From assembly GCA_036704825.1 (NCBI GenBank), contig JAUBSN010000023.1:27366-91365 (forward strand): a stretch of 64,000 bases of DNA. Direction: 5' to 3'. Below are positions 25,701 to 33,681 of this stretch, piece by piece. The position numbers and the translations under genes were made by a program. Numbering within the stretch: position 1 is the stretch's first letter; each line of letters starts with the position of its first letter. The notes under the pieces are model-generated. The model was not told the origin of the DNA and did not search any database. It saw nothing but the letters and a program-made list of their open reading frames with translations. The DNA comes from Microcoleus sp036704825 (lineage in GTDB: Bacteria > Cyanobacteriota > Cyanobacteriia > Cyanobacteriales > Microcoleaceae).

Positions 25701-25854
25701 AATCCGCAAAGTCATCATCGATCCGTTTGCCCTTGGATTTCAGGATGGCGATTTGTGCTTCCTTGTTCGGGGAGTTAATCAGGGATTCGATTAGGTCGAA
25801 ATAGGTTTGTTTTTTGCTTTTCATTGCACTACCCATGTTTGGGATATTGTACAT
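22761..25854 (-). CDS. TPR-CHAT domain protease (assembly gap inside)
   Basis: At least ~997 residues, read across a 100-N gap at 24757-24856. Removing the N joins the flanks in one frame. The N-terminal ~110 residues are a helical region (FADFLRKWGTKIIAEKNFRQ). Then come tandem TPRs of 46 residues, each like RIKGERGENIEKAIAFFEAA, then a helical linker. The C-terminal ~330 residues form a CHAT domain, a caspase-like protease, with the catalytic dyad His in LHFSCHGVF and Cys in LSACETG. Two in-frame insertions (PPLTKGG and PPLAKGG peptides) come from a C/G-rich DNA repeat. The start could also be ATG 25836 or 25824. With the two genes downstream it may form a conflict or cell-death system. Confidence 0.85.
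23268..23336. repeat. C/G-rich palindrome inside CHAT coding region
   Basis: Two copies of TAGCCCCCCCTTAGCAAGGG(G) in a row, then GGGGTTGGGGGGG. They lie inside the CHAT gene and are read through as PPQPPLAKGGLEENPLAKGG. Another copy of this family at 24287-24325 encodes PPLSPPLTKGGPGGVP in the same gene. Confidence 0.85.
24757..24856. other. Assembly gap (100 N)
   Basis: Exactly 100 N within the TPR array. The left flank ends CTTCTAAAGCTGCT and the right flank begins TGAAAAAGTTGGATCGCC. In the intact neighbouring unit (24980-25012) these two strings are contiguous, so the missing DNA should be zero or a whole number of 138-bp units. Confidence 0.95.
24857..25490 (-). repeat. Tandem 138-bp TPR-encoding repeats
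   Basis: Five near-identical units with period 138 bp (46 codons). Each carries TTCGATATTCTCACCCCGTTC and CAAATTATTTTGAGT on the plus strand. High DNA identity between units points to recent homogenisation, and it explains the assembly gap beside them. Confidence 0.9.
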
Positions 25855-25861
25855 TTTTTCT

Positions 25862-26044
25862 GGGCTGGGCGCGGGGATGAAGAAACCGGGTTTTTGGGAT
25901 TTTTCGGGTGTTGGGCGATGATTGTCGAAAAAACCCGGTTTCTGGGCTGGGCGCGGGGATGAAGAAACCGGGTTTTTGGGATTTTTCGGGTGTTGGGCGA
26001 TGATTGTCGAAAAAACCCGGTTTCAGGGCTCGGCGCGGGGATGA
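25862..26044. repeat. Tandem 82-bp repeats with AAACCGGGTTTTT inverted arms
   Basis: Units at 25862-25943 and 25944-26025, plus a partial third unit to 26044. Each has GAAACCGGGTTTTT and, about 50 bp on, AAAAAACCCGGTTTC, which pair as a long hairpin. The array lies in the ~190-bp gap between alaS and the CHAT gene. Both genes are on the minus strand, so the hairpin could also act in transcript ends. Confidence 0.88.
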
Positions 26045-26045
26045 A

Positions 26046-28697
26046 TTACCCCAACCCTTCAACTAACAAATTCCGAGCAGTTTCCAGCGCTTCCTGCAAC
26101 TTACTTGCATCGCGTCCCCCAGCTTGCGCCAAATTAGGCCGCCCGCCGCCTTTTCCGCCGCAAATTTGAGCAATTCCCCCGATAAACTTGCCAGCTTGCA
26201 ATCCTTTCTTATTGACTTCAGGACTAAAAGCAGCCACCAAACTTACCTTGTCCGGTTCAGGAATTGATGCCAAAACAACCGCAGCATTTCCTAACTTTTG
26301 CTGCAATCTTTCCGCCGCAGTTTTCAGGGCTTCTGCATCCACATCTCCTAATTGAGCTACAATGATTTTGAATTCGCCGATCGCCTCAGCCGCACTCAGC
26401 AACTGGTCGGATTTCGCGATCGCCAATTCCGACTTGACAGCAGCCAAATGTTTTTGAGTATCCTTCAACTCATTCTGCAAATTAGTAATCCGGTTGGGCA
26501 ATTCTTCAGGCTTGGCCTTAAATCGATCGCCCAAATCGCGCACTACCTTATCCCGCACGTTCAAATAGTCTAAAACAGCTTGACCGGAAACCGCTTCAAT
26601 CCTGCGAGTTCCCGCCGCTACCCCCGCTTCGGAAACAATCTTAAACAGCCCGATTTCTGCGGTATTGCTGACGTGAGTTCCGCCGCACAATTCCATCGAA
26701 ACGCCGGGAAAATCGATCACCCGCACGATGTCGCCGTACTTCTCGCCAAACATGGCAGTCGCGCCTTTTTCTCTCGCCAGGGCGATCGGCATTTCTGCAA
26801 CTACCGCAGCGTGGGCCTCAGCAATCCAACTATTAACTAAATCCTCAATTTTCTGCAACTCTTCTGCTGTGACAGCGCGCGGAGAATTGAAATCAAACCG
26901 CAGTCTCTCTGACGATACCAGGGAACCAGCTTGCGAAATCGAATCGTCCACAATTTTTCGCAAAGCTGATTGTAATAAGTGAGTTGCTGTGTGGTTGGCC
27001 TGAATTCGGCGGCGGCTGCTGTTGTCAATTTTCGCCGTAATACTATCGCCAACTCTCAGCGTTCCCCGTTCCACCAAGCCGAAATGCACGAAGAAATCCG
27101 ATTCCTTCTTCACATCATCAACTCTTACTAACAAACCATCACCATTATCTCCGCTTTTCAAATAACCTTTATCCCCAATTTGTCCGCCGGATTCTGCATA
27201 AAACGGCGTTTGGTTCAAAACAACTTGTACCTCGGTACCGGCGGCTGCTTCCTCGACAGATTTGCCGTCAACTAAGATAACTTCCACCTCAGCTAAACTC
27301 GACAATTCAGCATAACCGACAAACTCAGTTCCCTGGATAGTTTCAGCCAACTTGTCCAAAGAACCCTGCACGGTTAAATCGATTGTTTGGCGAGCATCTT
27401 TAGCGCGAGTTTGCTGTTCCTTCATCGCCCTTTCAAAGCCGTCCAAATCCACAGTAATTCCCTGTTCCTCAGCAATTTCTTGAGTCAGTTCTAAGGGGAA
27501 ACCGTAGGTATCGTAAAGAGTGAAAGCATCTTTACCGCTGATTTGTTGGTTGGTTTGCTGTTTTGTGCGATCGACAATTTCCTCCAGCAGCTTCTCTCCG
27601 CGTTCCAAAGTCTTGAGAAACTGCGCCTCTTCCCTTGCCAATTCCGCCTTAATTTGAGCTTCCCGCAGCCGCACTTTCGGATAAGCAGCTTCCGAAAGGG
27701 CGATCGCACTTTCGGCCACCCGTACCGTAAATTCGCCCTGAATTCCTATCAGCCGCCCGTGGCGCACTACCCGGCGAATCAACCGGCGCAAAATGTAACC
27801 CCGACCAACATTCGACGCGCGAATTTCGTCCGCAATCATGTGCACCACAGCCCGAATGTGGTCGCCAATTACTTTCAGCGAAACCTTGACTTTTTCCTCG
27901 CTATTGTGGTAATCAATCCCGGCAATTTCCGCCGCCGATTGAACGATCGGAAAAATCAAATCTGTTTCGTAATTGTTGGGGACTTGCTGGAGGATTTGCG
28001 CCATCCGTTCCAGTCCCATGCCAGTATCAATATTTTGATTTTGCAGCGGTGTTAAATTGCCTTCTGCATCTTGATTGTACTGCATGAAAACCAGGTTGTA
28101 GAATTCGATAAACCTGCTATCATCTTCGAGGTCAATATTGTCGCCTCTTTCTGGGTGGAAATCGTAGTAAATCTCCGAACACGGGCCGCAGGGGCCTGTC
28201 GGGCCGGATTGCCAGAAATTGTCATCTTCTCCCATGCGCTGAATGCGATCGCCCGGAATGCCAATTTCATCGCGCCAAATTGCAAAAGCTTCGTCATCTT
28301 CTCGGTAAACGCTAACAATTAAATTAGACGCTGGTAAACCGAAAACTTCGGTGGAAAGTTCCCACGCCCAGGCGATCGCCTGTTTCTTGAAATAATCCCC
28401 GAAACTGAAATTGCCCAACATTTCAAAAAACGTGTGGTGGCGGGCGGTGCGGCCGACGTTTTCGATGTCGTTGGTGCGGATGCACTTTTGAGAAGTCGTG
28501 GCGCGCGGTGATTCGGCGGCGCGCTGTCCGAGAAATATCGGCTTGAATTGCAGCATTCCGGCGATCGTCAGCAACACTGTGGGATCTTCGGGCACCAAAG
28601 AAGCGCTAGGCAAAATTTTATGTCCCCGCTGGGCATAAAAGTCGAGGAAGGTTTGGCGGATTTGGCTGCCGCTGAGAAACTTAGGAGAAATAGACAT
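26046..28697 (-). CDS. alaS: Alanyl-tRNA synthetase
   Basis: 883 residues from ATG at 28697. The class II catalytic core begins SGSQIRQTFLDFYAQRGHKI and includes the alanine-site region ARHHTFFEMLGNFSFGDYFK. The editing domain has HTATHLL and CGGTHVSNTAEIG zinc ligands. The C-terminal domain has a glycine-rich stretch GGKGGGRPNLAQAGG. Length and order are standard. A GTG at 28757 would add 20 residues, but it lies within a MITE-like repeat, so the ATG is preferred. Confidence 0.96.
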   Translation of the reverse strand: MSISPKFLSGSQIRQTFLDFYAQRGHKILPSASLVPEDPTVLLTIAGMLQFKPIFLGQRAAESPRATTSQKCIRTNDIENVGRTARHHTFFEMLGNFSFGDYFKKQAIAWAWELSTEVFGLPASNLIVSVYREDDEAFAIWRDEIGIPGDRIQRMGEDDNFWQSGPTGPCGPCSEIYYDFHPERGDNIDLEDDSRFIEFYNLVFMQYNQDAEGNLTPLQNQNIDTGMGLERMAQILQQVPNNYETDLIFPIVQSAAEIAGIDYHNSEEKVKVSLKVIGDHIRAVVHMIADEIRASNVGRGYILRRLIRRVVRHGRLIGIQGEFTVRVAESAIALSEAAYPKVRLREAQIKAELAREEAQFLKTLERGEKLLEEIVDRTKQQTNQQISGKDAFTLYDTYGFPLELTQEIAEEQGITVDLDGFERAMKEQQTRAKDARQTIDLTVQGSLDKLAETIQGTEFVGYAELSSLAEVEVILVDGKSVEEAAAGTEVQVVLNQTPFYAESGGQIGDKGYLKSGDNGDGLLVRVDDVKKESDFFVHFGLVERGTLRVGDSITAKIDNSSRRRIQANHTATHLLQSALRKIVDDSISQAGSLVSSERLRFDFNSPRAVTAEELQKIEDLVNSWIAEAHAAVVAEMPIALAREKGATAMFGEKYGDIVRVIDFPGVSMELCGGTHVSNTAEIGLFKIVSEAGVAAGTRRIEAVSGQAVLDYLNVRDKVVRDLGDRFKAKPEELPNRITNLQNELKDTQKHLAAVKSELAIAKSDQLLSAAEAIGEFKIIVAQLGDVDAEALKTAAERLQQKLGNAAVVLASIPEPDKVSLVAAFSPEVNKKGLQAGKFIGGIAQICGGKGGGRPNLAQAGGRDASKLQEALETARNLLVEGLG

Positions 28698-28743
28698 GAC
28701 AAGAACTGTTAAGTATGTAAAGATGTAGCAACAATAGAATTTA

Positions 28744-28859
28744 TAGGACTTTCGCACGGGTGTCCAGAAACCGGGTTTTTAAACCAAAATACACGGGCTT
28801 AAAATCCTCAATCTCGGTGAAAAAACCCGGTTTCTTTGTGGGCGAGTGCGTGAGTCCTA
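28744..28859. mobile_element. 116-bp MITE-like element of the CCGGGTTTTT family
   Basis: Terminal inverted repeats TAGGACTTTCGCAC (28744-28757) and GTGCGTGAGTCCTA (28846-28859), with internal inverted GAAACCGGGTTTTT / AAAAAACCCGGTTTC. The interior AACCAAAATAC..GG.TTAAA..TCTCGGT also occurs at 46000-46110. No coding capacity. Confidence 0.75.
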
Positions 28860-29692
28860 ACAGACATCTATGTGGATATTCATATCATTATACTTAGTAA
28901 TGTAAAGACCTATCAAGTTTTGCAAATAGTGCTTTACTCCTCGGAAAGCTCGTGCTAACTTAATAATAGACACCGGGACAGGAAAAGAAAGGAGGTCGCT
29001 ATATTTAGAAACAAAGTTCGAGGATATAGACATGGTGTCTCCGGTCTAGATTCCCAGGCGCAGCAGAAATTAACCGAACACAACTTGAAATAGTGGCGAA
29101 CTGCCAAACCGCAGTCAAGCCAAACCGCAGTCGAGTCAGACATAGTTGTCGTGGCGGATTAAAATTAAAGCTGCACAAGTTGTAAACCCTAGTAAGTAAA
29201 AGTTCTCCACCGGAAACACATTTCGTTTGTTAGAAAAAACAAAGCTCTCATATTATTGGGTCCGATCGCTGTCGATCGGGCCCTATGAATTGTTATAGGG
29301 CGATCGCAGGATTCGAGGATTCGAGGGGACAGAGGGGCAGAGTTCGACTGTGTAAGTGCTTTCTGCTCAAAGGCAACATCCCTCGGAGCCGATCGGCGAT
29401 CTGTGCAGCTTTTGAGTTATATATTATATATAATGGGACGCGGATCGCGCCCGCCCGCTTGTTGCCTGGACTCAAACGCTGTGGTATGAGGCACTGTCAA
29501 TATGCGATATCATTGAGGATGTCAGTCAAGACATAAAAACCCACCCGCTGTATAGCAGTCTACGCTGCTGTGAGCTTGCTGCAAGGCAAGGATAGCAAAG
29601 CCCCATTTTGGGTGACAATACCCGGCTCGAGAATTTGAATCTCAGGATATAAAGGAGTCAAAACTCTAAAAAATCCCCTCCCCGACGCAGGG
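28860..29692. other. Long intergenic region upstream of the signalling cluster
   Basis: About 830 bases without a supported gene. Short open frames on both strands have no RBS or protein-like pattern. A hairpin GGGTCCGATCG-CTGT-CGATCGGGCCC lies near 29258-29283, followed by no T-run. An AT-rich stretch TTATATATTATATATAATG lies near 29415-29434 and might hold a promoter. I see no tRNA or known RNA family. Confidence 0.5.
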
Positions 29693-29809
29693 GTGAGAGT
29701 TCAAACAATAAAAGCCCGCCCTCTCACAAAAGCTAGTGCCGCGAACAACTGTTGTAAATCACTAGCACAGTTCTTAAACTCACAATCTCCGGAGATTCCA
29801 GGTGCAAGT

Positions 29810-30418
29810 ATGGCCGAAATAACTAAAGAAGAAATGCGCGAACGGCTGGGCAATATCGACCAGATTCGCGATATAATTTTTGGAGCGCAGCTTAGAGAAT
29901 ACGACAATCGCTTCGATAAAATAGATTCCGACTTGTCGATGATGCAGCAAGATATGCAAGCTCGCATCGAACAAGTCAAAACAGTTCTATCTGCAGAAAT
30001 GAGGGCTGCGGTTGATTCGTTAGAAAAAAAAGTTAAATCGCTCACCTCAAACACCCAAGAAGAAAGCGCAGACATCCGCCAGCAAGTCGATCGCGTTAAC
30101 CGCAAATTCTCCAGCAGCATGGAAGCCCTCGACGAAGCTATAGACAATCAAACCAGTTCGCTTCGCGACGAACTCTCCCAAACCAGAGAGCGACTATCTG
30201 AAGAAACCCGCACTTTGAAAACACAGGTTTTTGAAGAACTAGATCGCCGCTTTTCCATGCTCAGAGATGTTAAAGTTTCTAGAGACGATATGGCAGAAAT
30301 TCTGTTTGAACTCGGCATGAGGCTCAAAGGAACAGAATTTGTACCCGAACTTAAAGGCGTTGCTGATAATAAGTTAAATAACGAATTTCTGTTGCCGGAG
30401 CGCCACCATCACGGATAA
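29810..30418 (+). CDS. Coiled-coil protein, first gene of the signalling cluster
   Basis: 202 residues from ATG at 29810, with GGAG 17-20 bases before it; an upstream open frame to 29693 looks non-coding. Starts AEITKEEMRERLGNIDQIRD. The middle (about 20-150) is a long helical coiled coil with heptads (QVDRVNRKFSSSMEALDEAI). It ends KLNNEFLLPERHHHG. No signal peptide or membrane helix. It is followed 6 nt later by the OmpA-like gene, so they should be cotranscribed. It may be a cytoplasmic partner of that protein; function unknown. Confidence 0.85.
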   Translation: MAEITKEEMRERLGNIDQIRDIIFGAQLREYDNRFDKIDSDLSMMQQDMQARIEQVKTVLSAEMRAAVDSLEKKVKSLTSNTQEESADIRQQVDRVNRKFSSSMEALDEAIDNQTSSLRDELSQTRERLSEETRTLKTQVFEELDRRFSMLRDVKVSRDDMAEILFELGMRLKGTEFVPELKGVADNKLNNEFLLPERHHHG

Positions 30419-30424
30419 TAACGC

Positions 30425-33142
30425 ATGGCTTTACCGAAAGAAAATCCGGCTGACGAAGATGAGTTAGAGGGTTTTGTTTCTCAACCTGACGAGTCCGCTG
30501 CCGGTGCGGCAACCCAGCTAGAACCCTTGCTGAATCTGTTACTCGATCTCAAAATTATTGCTGGTTCCAACCAGCAAAATGCAGATCCCGAAGGTGACAG
30601 CAGCGGCGAAAACGATCGAGCTGGGGATCTCGGCGGGTTGATGGATTTGTTAGGTATTTCTTCAGAAAAGCAAGAGGAAGTTGCAGCGAGTCTGCCCGAA
30701 ACTGGATCTCGCGAACCTGAGTCTGGCGATTCCTGGGATGTTACAGAAGAGTTCAAAAGTTTGCTGTTCGCTACTCAAAAACTCAACACTTCAGAACTCG
30801 AAAGAAACTATTCCTCCGCTAAAACTATAGATGTTTCAGCGATCGCCCAGCCGGATTTGGAGGAGGAATCACAGCCTGTCGAAGAATTGTCTGACTTGAC
30901 AATGGAAGATTCTCTACAGTACGTACAGGCTCAAAAATCCCACAAGTTCGATCGGCATTTACAGGATGTTTCCGCTTCCGAAACCGAGTCAAAATCCTCG
31001 GAAATTCCCCATAATCCCATATTTTCCACAGTCTCAGAGTCACCAGAAACTGTATATTTAGATCCGGTGGTTGCTTCGCTTCAATCGATGCCAAACTTGG
31101 TAGAACAGCCGACAACGATATCGCAGCCAGTAGAAATATTAGGCCAAATTAAACAGGACTTAAATGAAGCCGACAGCGCGATGGAAAGGCTGCAAAGTCT
31201 AATTTTCGGCTCCCAAATGTCGGATATCGAGCAAGTGAAAATTCTGCTGGCAGAAAACGATTTGCCGGGGGTGCGCCACCTCATGGCAAGCATCGACGAT
31301 AAATTAGGAAAACTGGAGCACCAAATCTACGATCCCCAAGAGTTGATTGAGTTGATGCTGCCTTGGATCGCAGAAATTCTCAGCCGCAAAATTGCCGATT
31401 CCAGAGAAGAAGTTGTCAAGGCGATGGTGCCAATTATTGACGAAGTGATTAGGGCAAAAACTCAGGAAAACAAGTCGGCAATGAGTGCGGCAATAGCTGA
31501 GTTGCTGCCCGACGCACTTGCTCAACAAATAGTGAATTCGCCAGCGGATATTGCTAAGGCGATCGCCCCAGAAATCGGTCTGGCAATCAAAGAGCAAATT
31601 CGCCTCGACCAAGAGTCGATCGCCCAAGCCCTTGCCCCGGAAATGGGCAAAGCGATTACAGCCCAAATTGAACTCGAACGCGATGCAATGGTCGATGCCC
31701 TCTATCCGGTAATTGGCAATACTATTTCCAGATACATGGCAGAAGCTATCAAGACAATCAATGAAAAAGTATCAAATGCCCTCAGCGTCGAAGGAGTTCA
31801 GCGCAAAATTCGCTCCAAAGTACAAGGAGTCTCCGAAGCCGAATTAATCCTCAAAGAATCAGTACCCTTTACTATCCAAGCAGCATTCTTAATTCACAAA
31901 GCATCTGGCTTGATAATTTCCGAAGTTCAAAACCCAGAAAGCTACCAGTTAGAATCAGAAATGGTAGCAGGAATGCTCACAGCTATTCGCAGCTTTGTTA
32001 ACGAGTGCATCGTGCAGCCGGGAGAAGTTTCCGAACTCAATCAAATTGAATACGGCGACTCAAAAATTATGCTAGAAGTAGCGGGATATTGCTACATAGC
32101 AGTCGCGATCAAAGGAGAACCGCCACAGTCGTTCATCAACAAACTGCGGCAAACAGTTAGTAATATCATCCTTAATTACGCTAAAGTAATTCACGAGTTT
32201 AACGGCGATCCCGCTACTATACCCGAGTCGCTGCACCCGTACATAAAAACTTTATTCGACCCCCTGCAAACGGAAAAATCAACCAAACCTCCGATCGCCC
32301 TAGCCGTTATCAGTTTAGCCGCCCTGAGCTTAATCTTAGTACCTTGGGGAATTTATCAGTACCGCAGCAGCGTTGAGCGCCGCCTCGAAGCAAATGCCAC
32401 CGCAGCTTTAGCATCCACTCCCGAATTAGCAGTTTACCGCTTAGATGTTGCAGTTGATGGCAAAACTTTAAAGCTAACCGGTAAGTTGCCAAATCAAGAA
32501 TTGCGGGCACAAGCCGAAAAAATAGCCGCATCAACTGCACCGAAATTGCAATTAGATAATAGGATTCTAGCTGTAGATGTCCCCCCAGATCCAGTTTTGA
32601 CGGCGGCAGAGGTGCAGCGGATTACCGCTGTTTTGAACCAGAGAGAGGGCGTTTTAATTTCTACTCGGTACGGCGACCGCAAAGTTACAGTAGAGGGCAC
32701 TGTCAGGGACGGTGCAGACGCACAGAAAATAGCTCAGTCCCTCAAGCAAATTCCCGGTGTTCAATCGGTGATTAGCACAATTAAATTAGAGCCTCTTAAA
32801 ATTACAACCCGCATCTACTTCCAGCCAGGAACGGCAACATTAGACTCTACATACGGAGAAACCATCGCCAGTGTCAAAAAATTCATGGATCGATATCCTC
32901 AAAAACATATTAAGATAATTGGGCACAGCGATCGAACTGGAGAACTTGTTACAAATCAACAGTTGTCGCTCAAGCGTGCCGCAGCAGTGCGAGATGCTTT
33001 AGTGCGACAAGGTGCTGACCCGAAGCGCCTCCAAACGGTCGGCAGCCCAAATCCTCCTCCCGGCTTGGAACCCAATCAACCGCTACTTTTAAGCAGATGC
33101 GTGCTATTTGAACCAATAACCAAGACGGTAAACAGTAAATAA
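30425..33142 (+). CDS. OmpA-like membrane protein with roadblock/longin-like domain and BON-like repeats
   Basis: 905 residues. The first ~230 are acidic and low-complexity. Residues ~240-470 are helical, with repeats around KAIAPEIGLAIKEQIRLDQE and QALAPEMGKAI. Residues ~480-600 (TIQAAFLIHKASGLIISEVQ ... KIMLEVAGYCYIAVAIKGEP) resemble the roadblock/longin fold that partners small GTPases. One membrane helix follows (about 620-640, IALAVISLAALSLILVPWGI). Two BON-like segments come next (KTLKLTGKLPNQELRAQAEK; RKVTVEGTVRDGADAQKIA), then an OmpA peptidoglycan-binding domain (HIKIIGHSDRTGELVTNQQL; LSLKRAAAVRDAL). The layout suggests cytoplasmic control of a wall-bound anchor. The next gene encodes a Ras-like GTPase. 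Confidence 0.8.
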   Translation: MALPKENPADEDELEGFVSQPDESAAGAATQLEPLLNLLLDLKIIAGSNQQNADPEGDSSGENDRAGDLGGLMDLLGISSEKQEEVAASLPETGSREPESGDSWDVTEEFKSLLFATQKLNTSELERNYSSAKTIDVSAIAQPDLEEESQPVEELSDLTMEDSLQYVQAQKSHKFDRHLQDVSASETESKSSEIPHNPIFSTVSESPETVYLDPVVASLQSMPNLVEQPTTISQPVEILGQIKQDLNEADSAMERLQSLIFGSQMSDIEQVKILLAENDLPGVRHLMASIDDKLGKLEHQIYDPQELIELMLPWIAEILSRKIADSREEVVKAMVPIIDEVIRAKTQENKSAMSAAIAELLPDALAQQIVNSPADIAKAIAPEIGLAIKEQIRLDQESIAQALAPEMGKAITAQIELERDAMVDALYPVIGNTISRYMAEAIKTINEKVSNALSVEGVQRKIRSKVQGVSEAELILKESVPFTIQAAFLIHKASGLIISEVQNPESYQLESEMVAGMLTAIRSFVNECIVQPGEVSELNQIEYGDSKIMLEVAGYCYIAVAIKGEPPQSFINKLRQTVSNIILNYAKVIHEFNGDPATIPESLHPYIKTLFDPLQTEKSTKPPIALAVISLAALSLILVPWGIYQYRSSVERRLEANATAALASTPELAVYRLDVAVDGKTLKLTGKLPNQELRAQAEKIAASTAPKLQLDNRILAVDVPPDPVLTAAEVQRITAVLNQREGVLISTRYGDRKVTVEGTVRDGADAQKIAQSLKQIPGVQSVISTIKLEPLKITTRIYFQPGTATLDSTYGETIASVKKFMDRYPQKHIKIIGHSDRTGELVTNQQLSLKRAAAVRDALVRQGADPKRLQTVGSPNPPPGLEPNQPLLLSRCVLFEPITKTVNSK

Positions 33143-33144
33143 TT

Positions 33145-33681
33145 ATGTCAGTTACTATATCTAAAAAAATGTGCATGATCGGCGACTTTGGCGTCGGCAA
33201 AACCAGCCTGATCCGCCGTTTTGTCGATCGGCAATTCAGCGACCAGTACCTCTCCACTGTGGGAGTAAAAATTTCCCGCAAAAGCGTAGAATTAGAAGGC
33301 GTAAAACAGCGGGAAAACGTGACTGCACAGTTGCTAATTTGGGACTTAGAAGGACATACAAAATTCAAAGGAATAGCACCGACTTACTTGCAGGGAGCTA
33401 GCGGCGTTTTAATTGTTGCCGATGTCAGCCGTTCCGAAACAGTTGAGCGAATCTCCGAACACATTCAACTTTATTCTTCAGTGAATCCTAAAGGGTCAAT
33501 AATCGTCGCTTTGAACAAAGTAGACTTGATTGACGAGGAAAAATTGGAGCTGCTAGTGGAAATAGCCCATGCGATAGGTCAAGACAAAGTAATAGCAGTT
33601 TACGCCACATCTGCTAAAACAGGCAAAGACGTTGACGAAATCTTCTATAAACTAGCTTACACAATGGTAGAACAAGTATGA
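33145..33681 (+). CDS. Ras/Rab-like small GTPase
   Basis: 178 residues, a stand-alone small GTPase. G1 is GDFGVGKTSLIRRF; switch I/G2 is in QYLSTVGVKISRK (Thr present). G3 reads WDLEGH where Ras has DTAGQ, so the catalytic glutamine is histidine. G4 is NKVD and G5 is ATSAKTG. No lipid-modification motif is visible. It begins 2 nt after the OmpA-like gene and overlaps the next histidine kinase gene by ATGA, so all three are coupled. The altered G3 suggests slow intrinsic hydrolysis and dependence on a partner, possibly the roadblock-like domain next door. Confidence 0.93.
   Translation: MSVTISKKMCMIGDFGVGKTSLIRRFVDRQFSDQYLSTVGVKISRKSVELEGVKQRENVTAQLLIWDLEGHTKFKGIAPTYLQGASGVLIVADVSRSETVERISEHIQLYSSVNPKGSIIVALNKVDLIDEEKLELLVEIAHAIGQDKVIAVYATSAKTGKDVDEIFYKLAYTMVEQV

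Noticed and set aside
22761..25854. Two separate genes (CHAT protein and TPR protein)
   Set aside because: The split is caused by the 100-N gap; removing it gives one continuous frame.
29285..29536. 83-codon open frame in the 28.9-29.7 kb gap
   Set aside because: Cys/Arg-rich translation with no RBS and overlapping an opposite-strand frame of equal quality.
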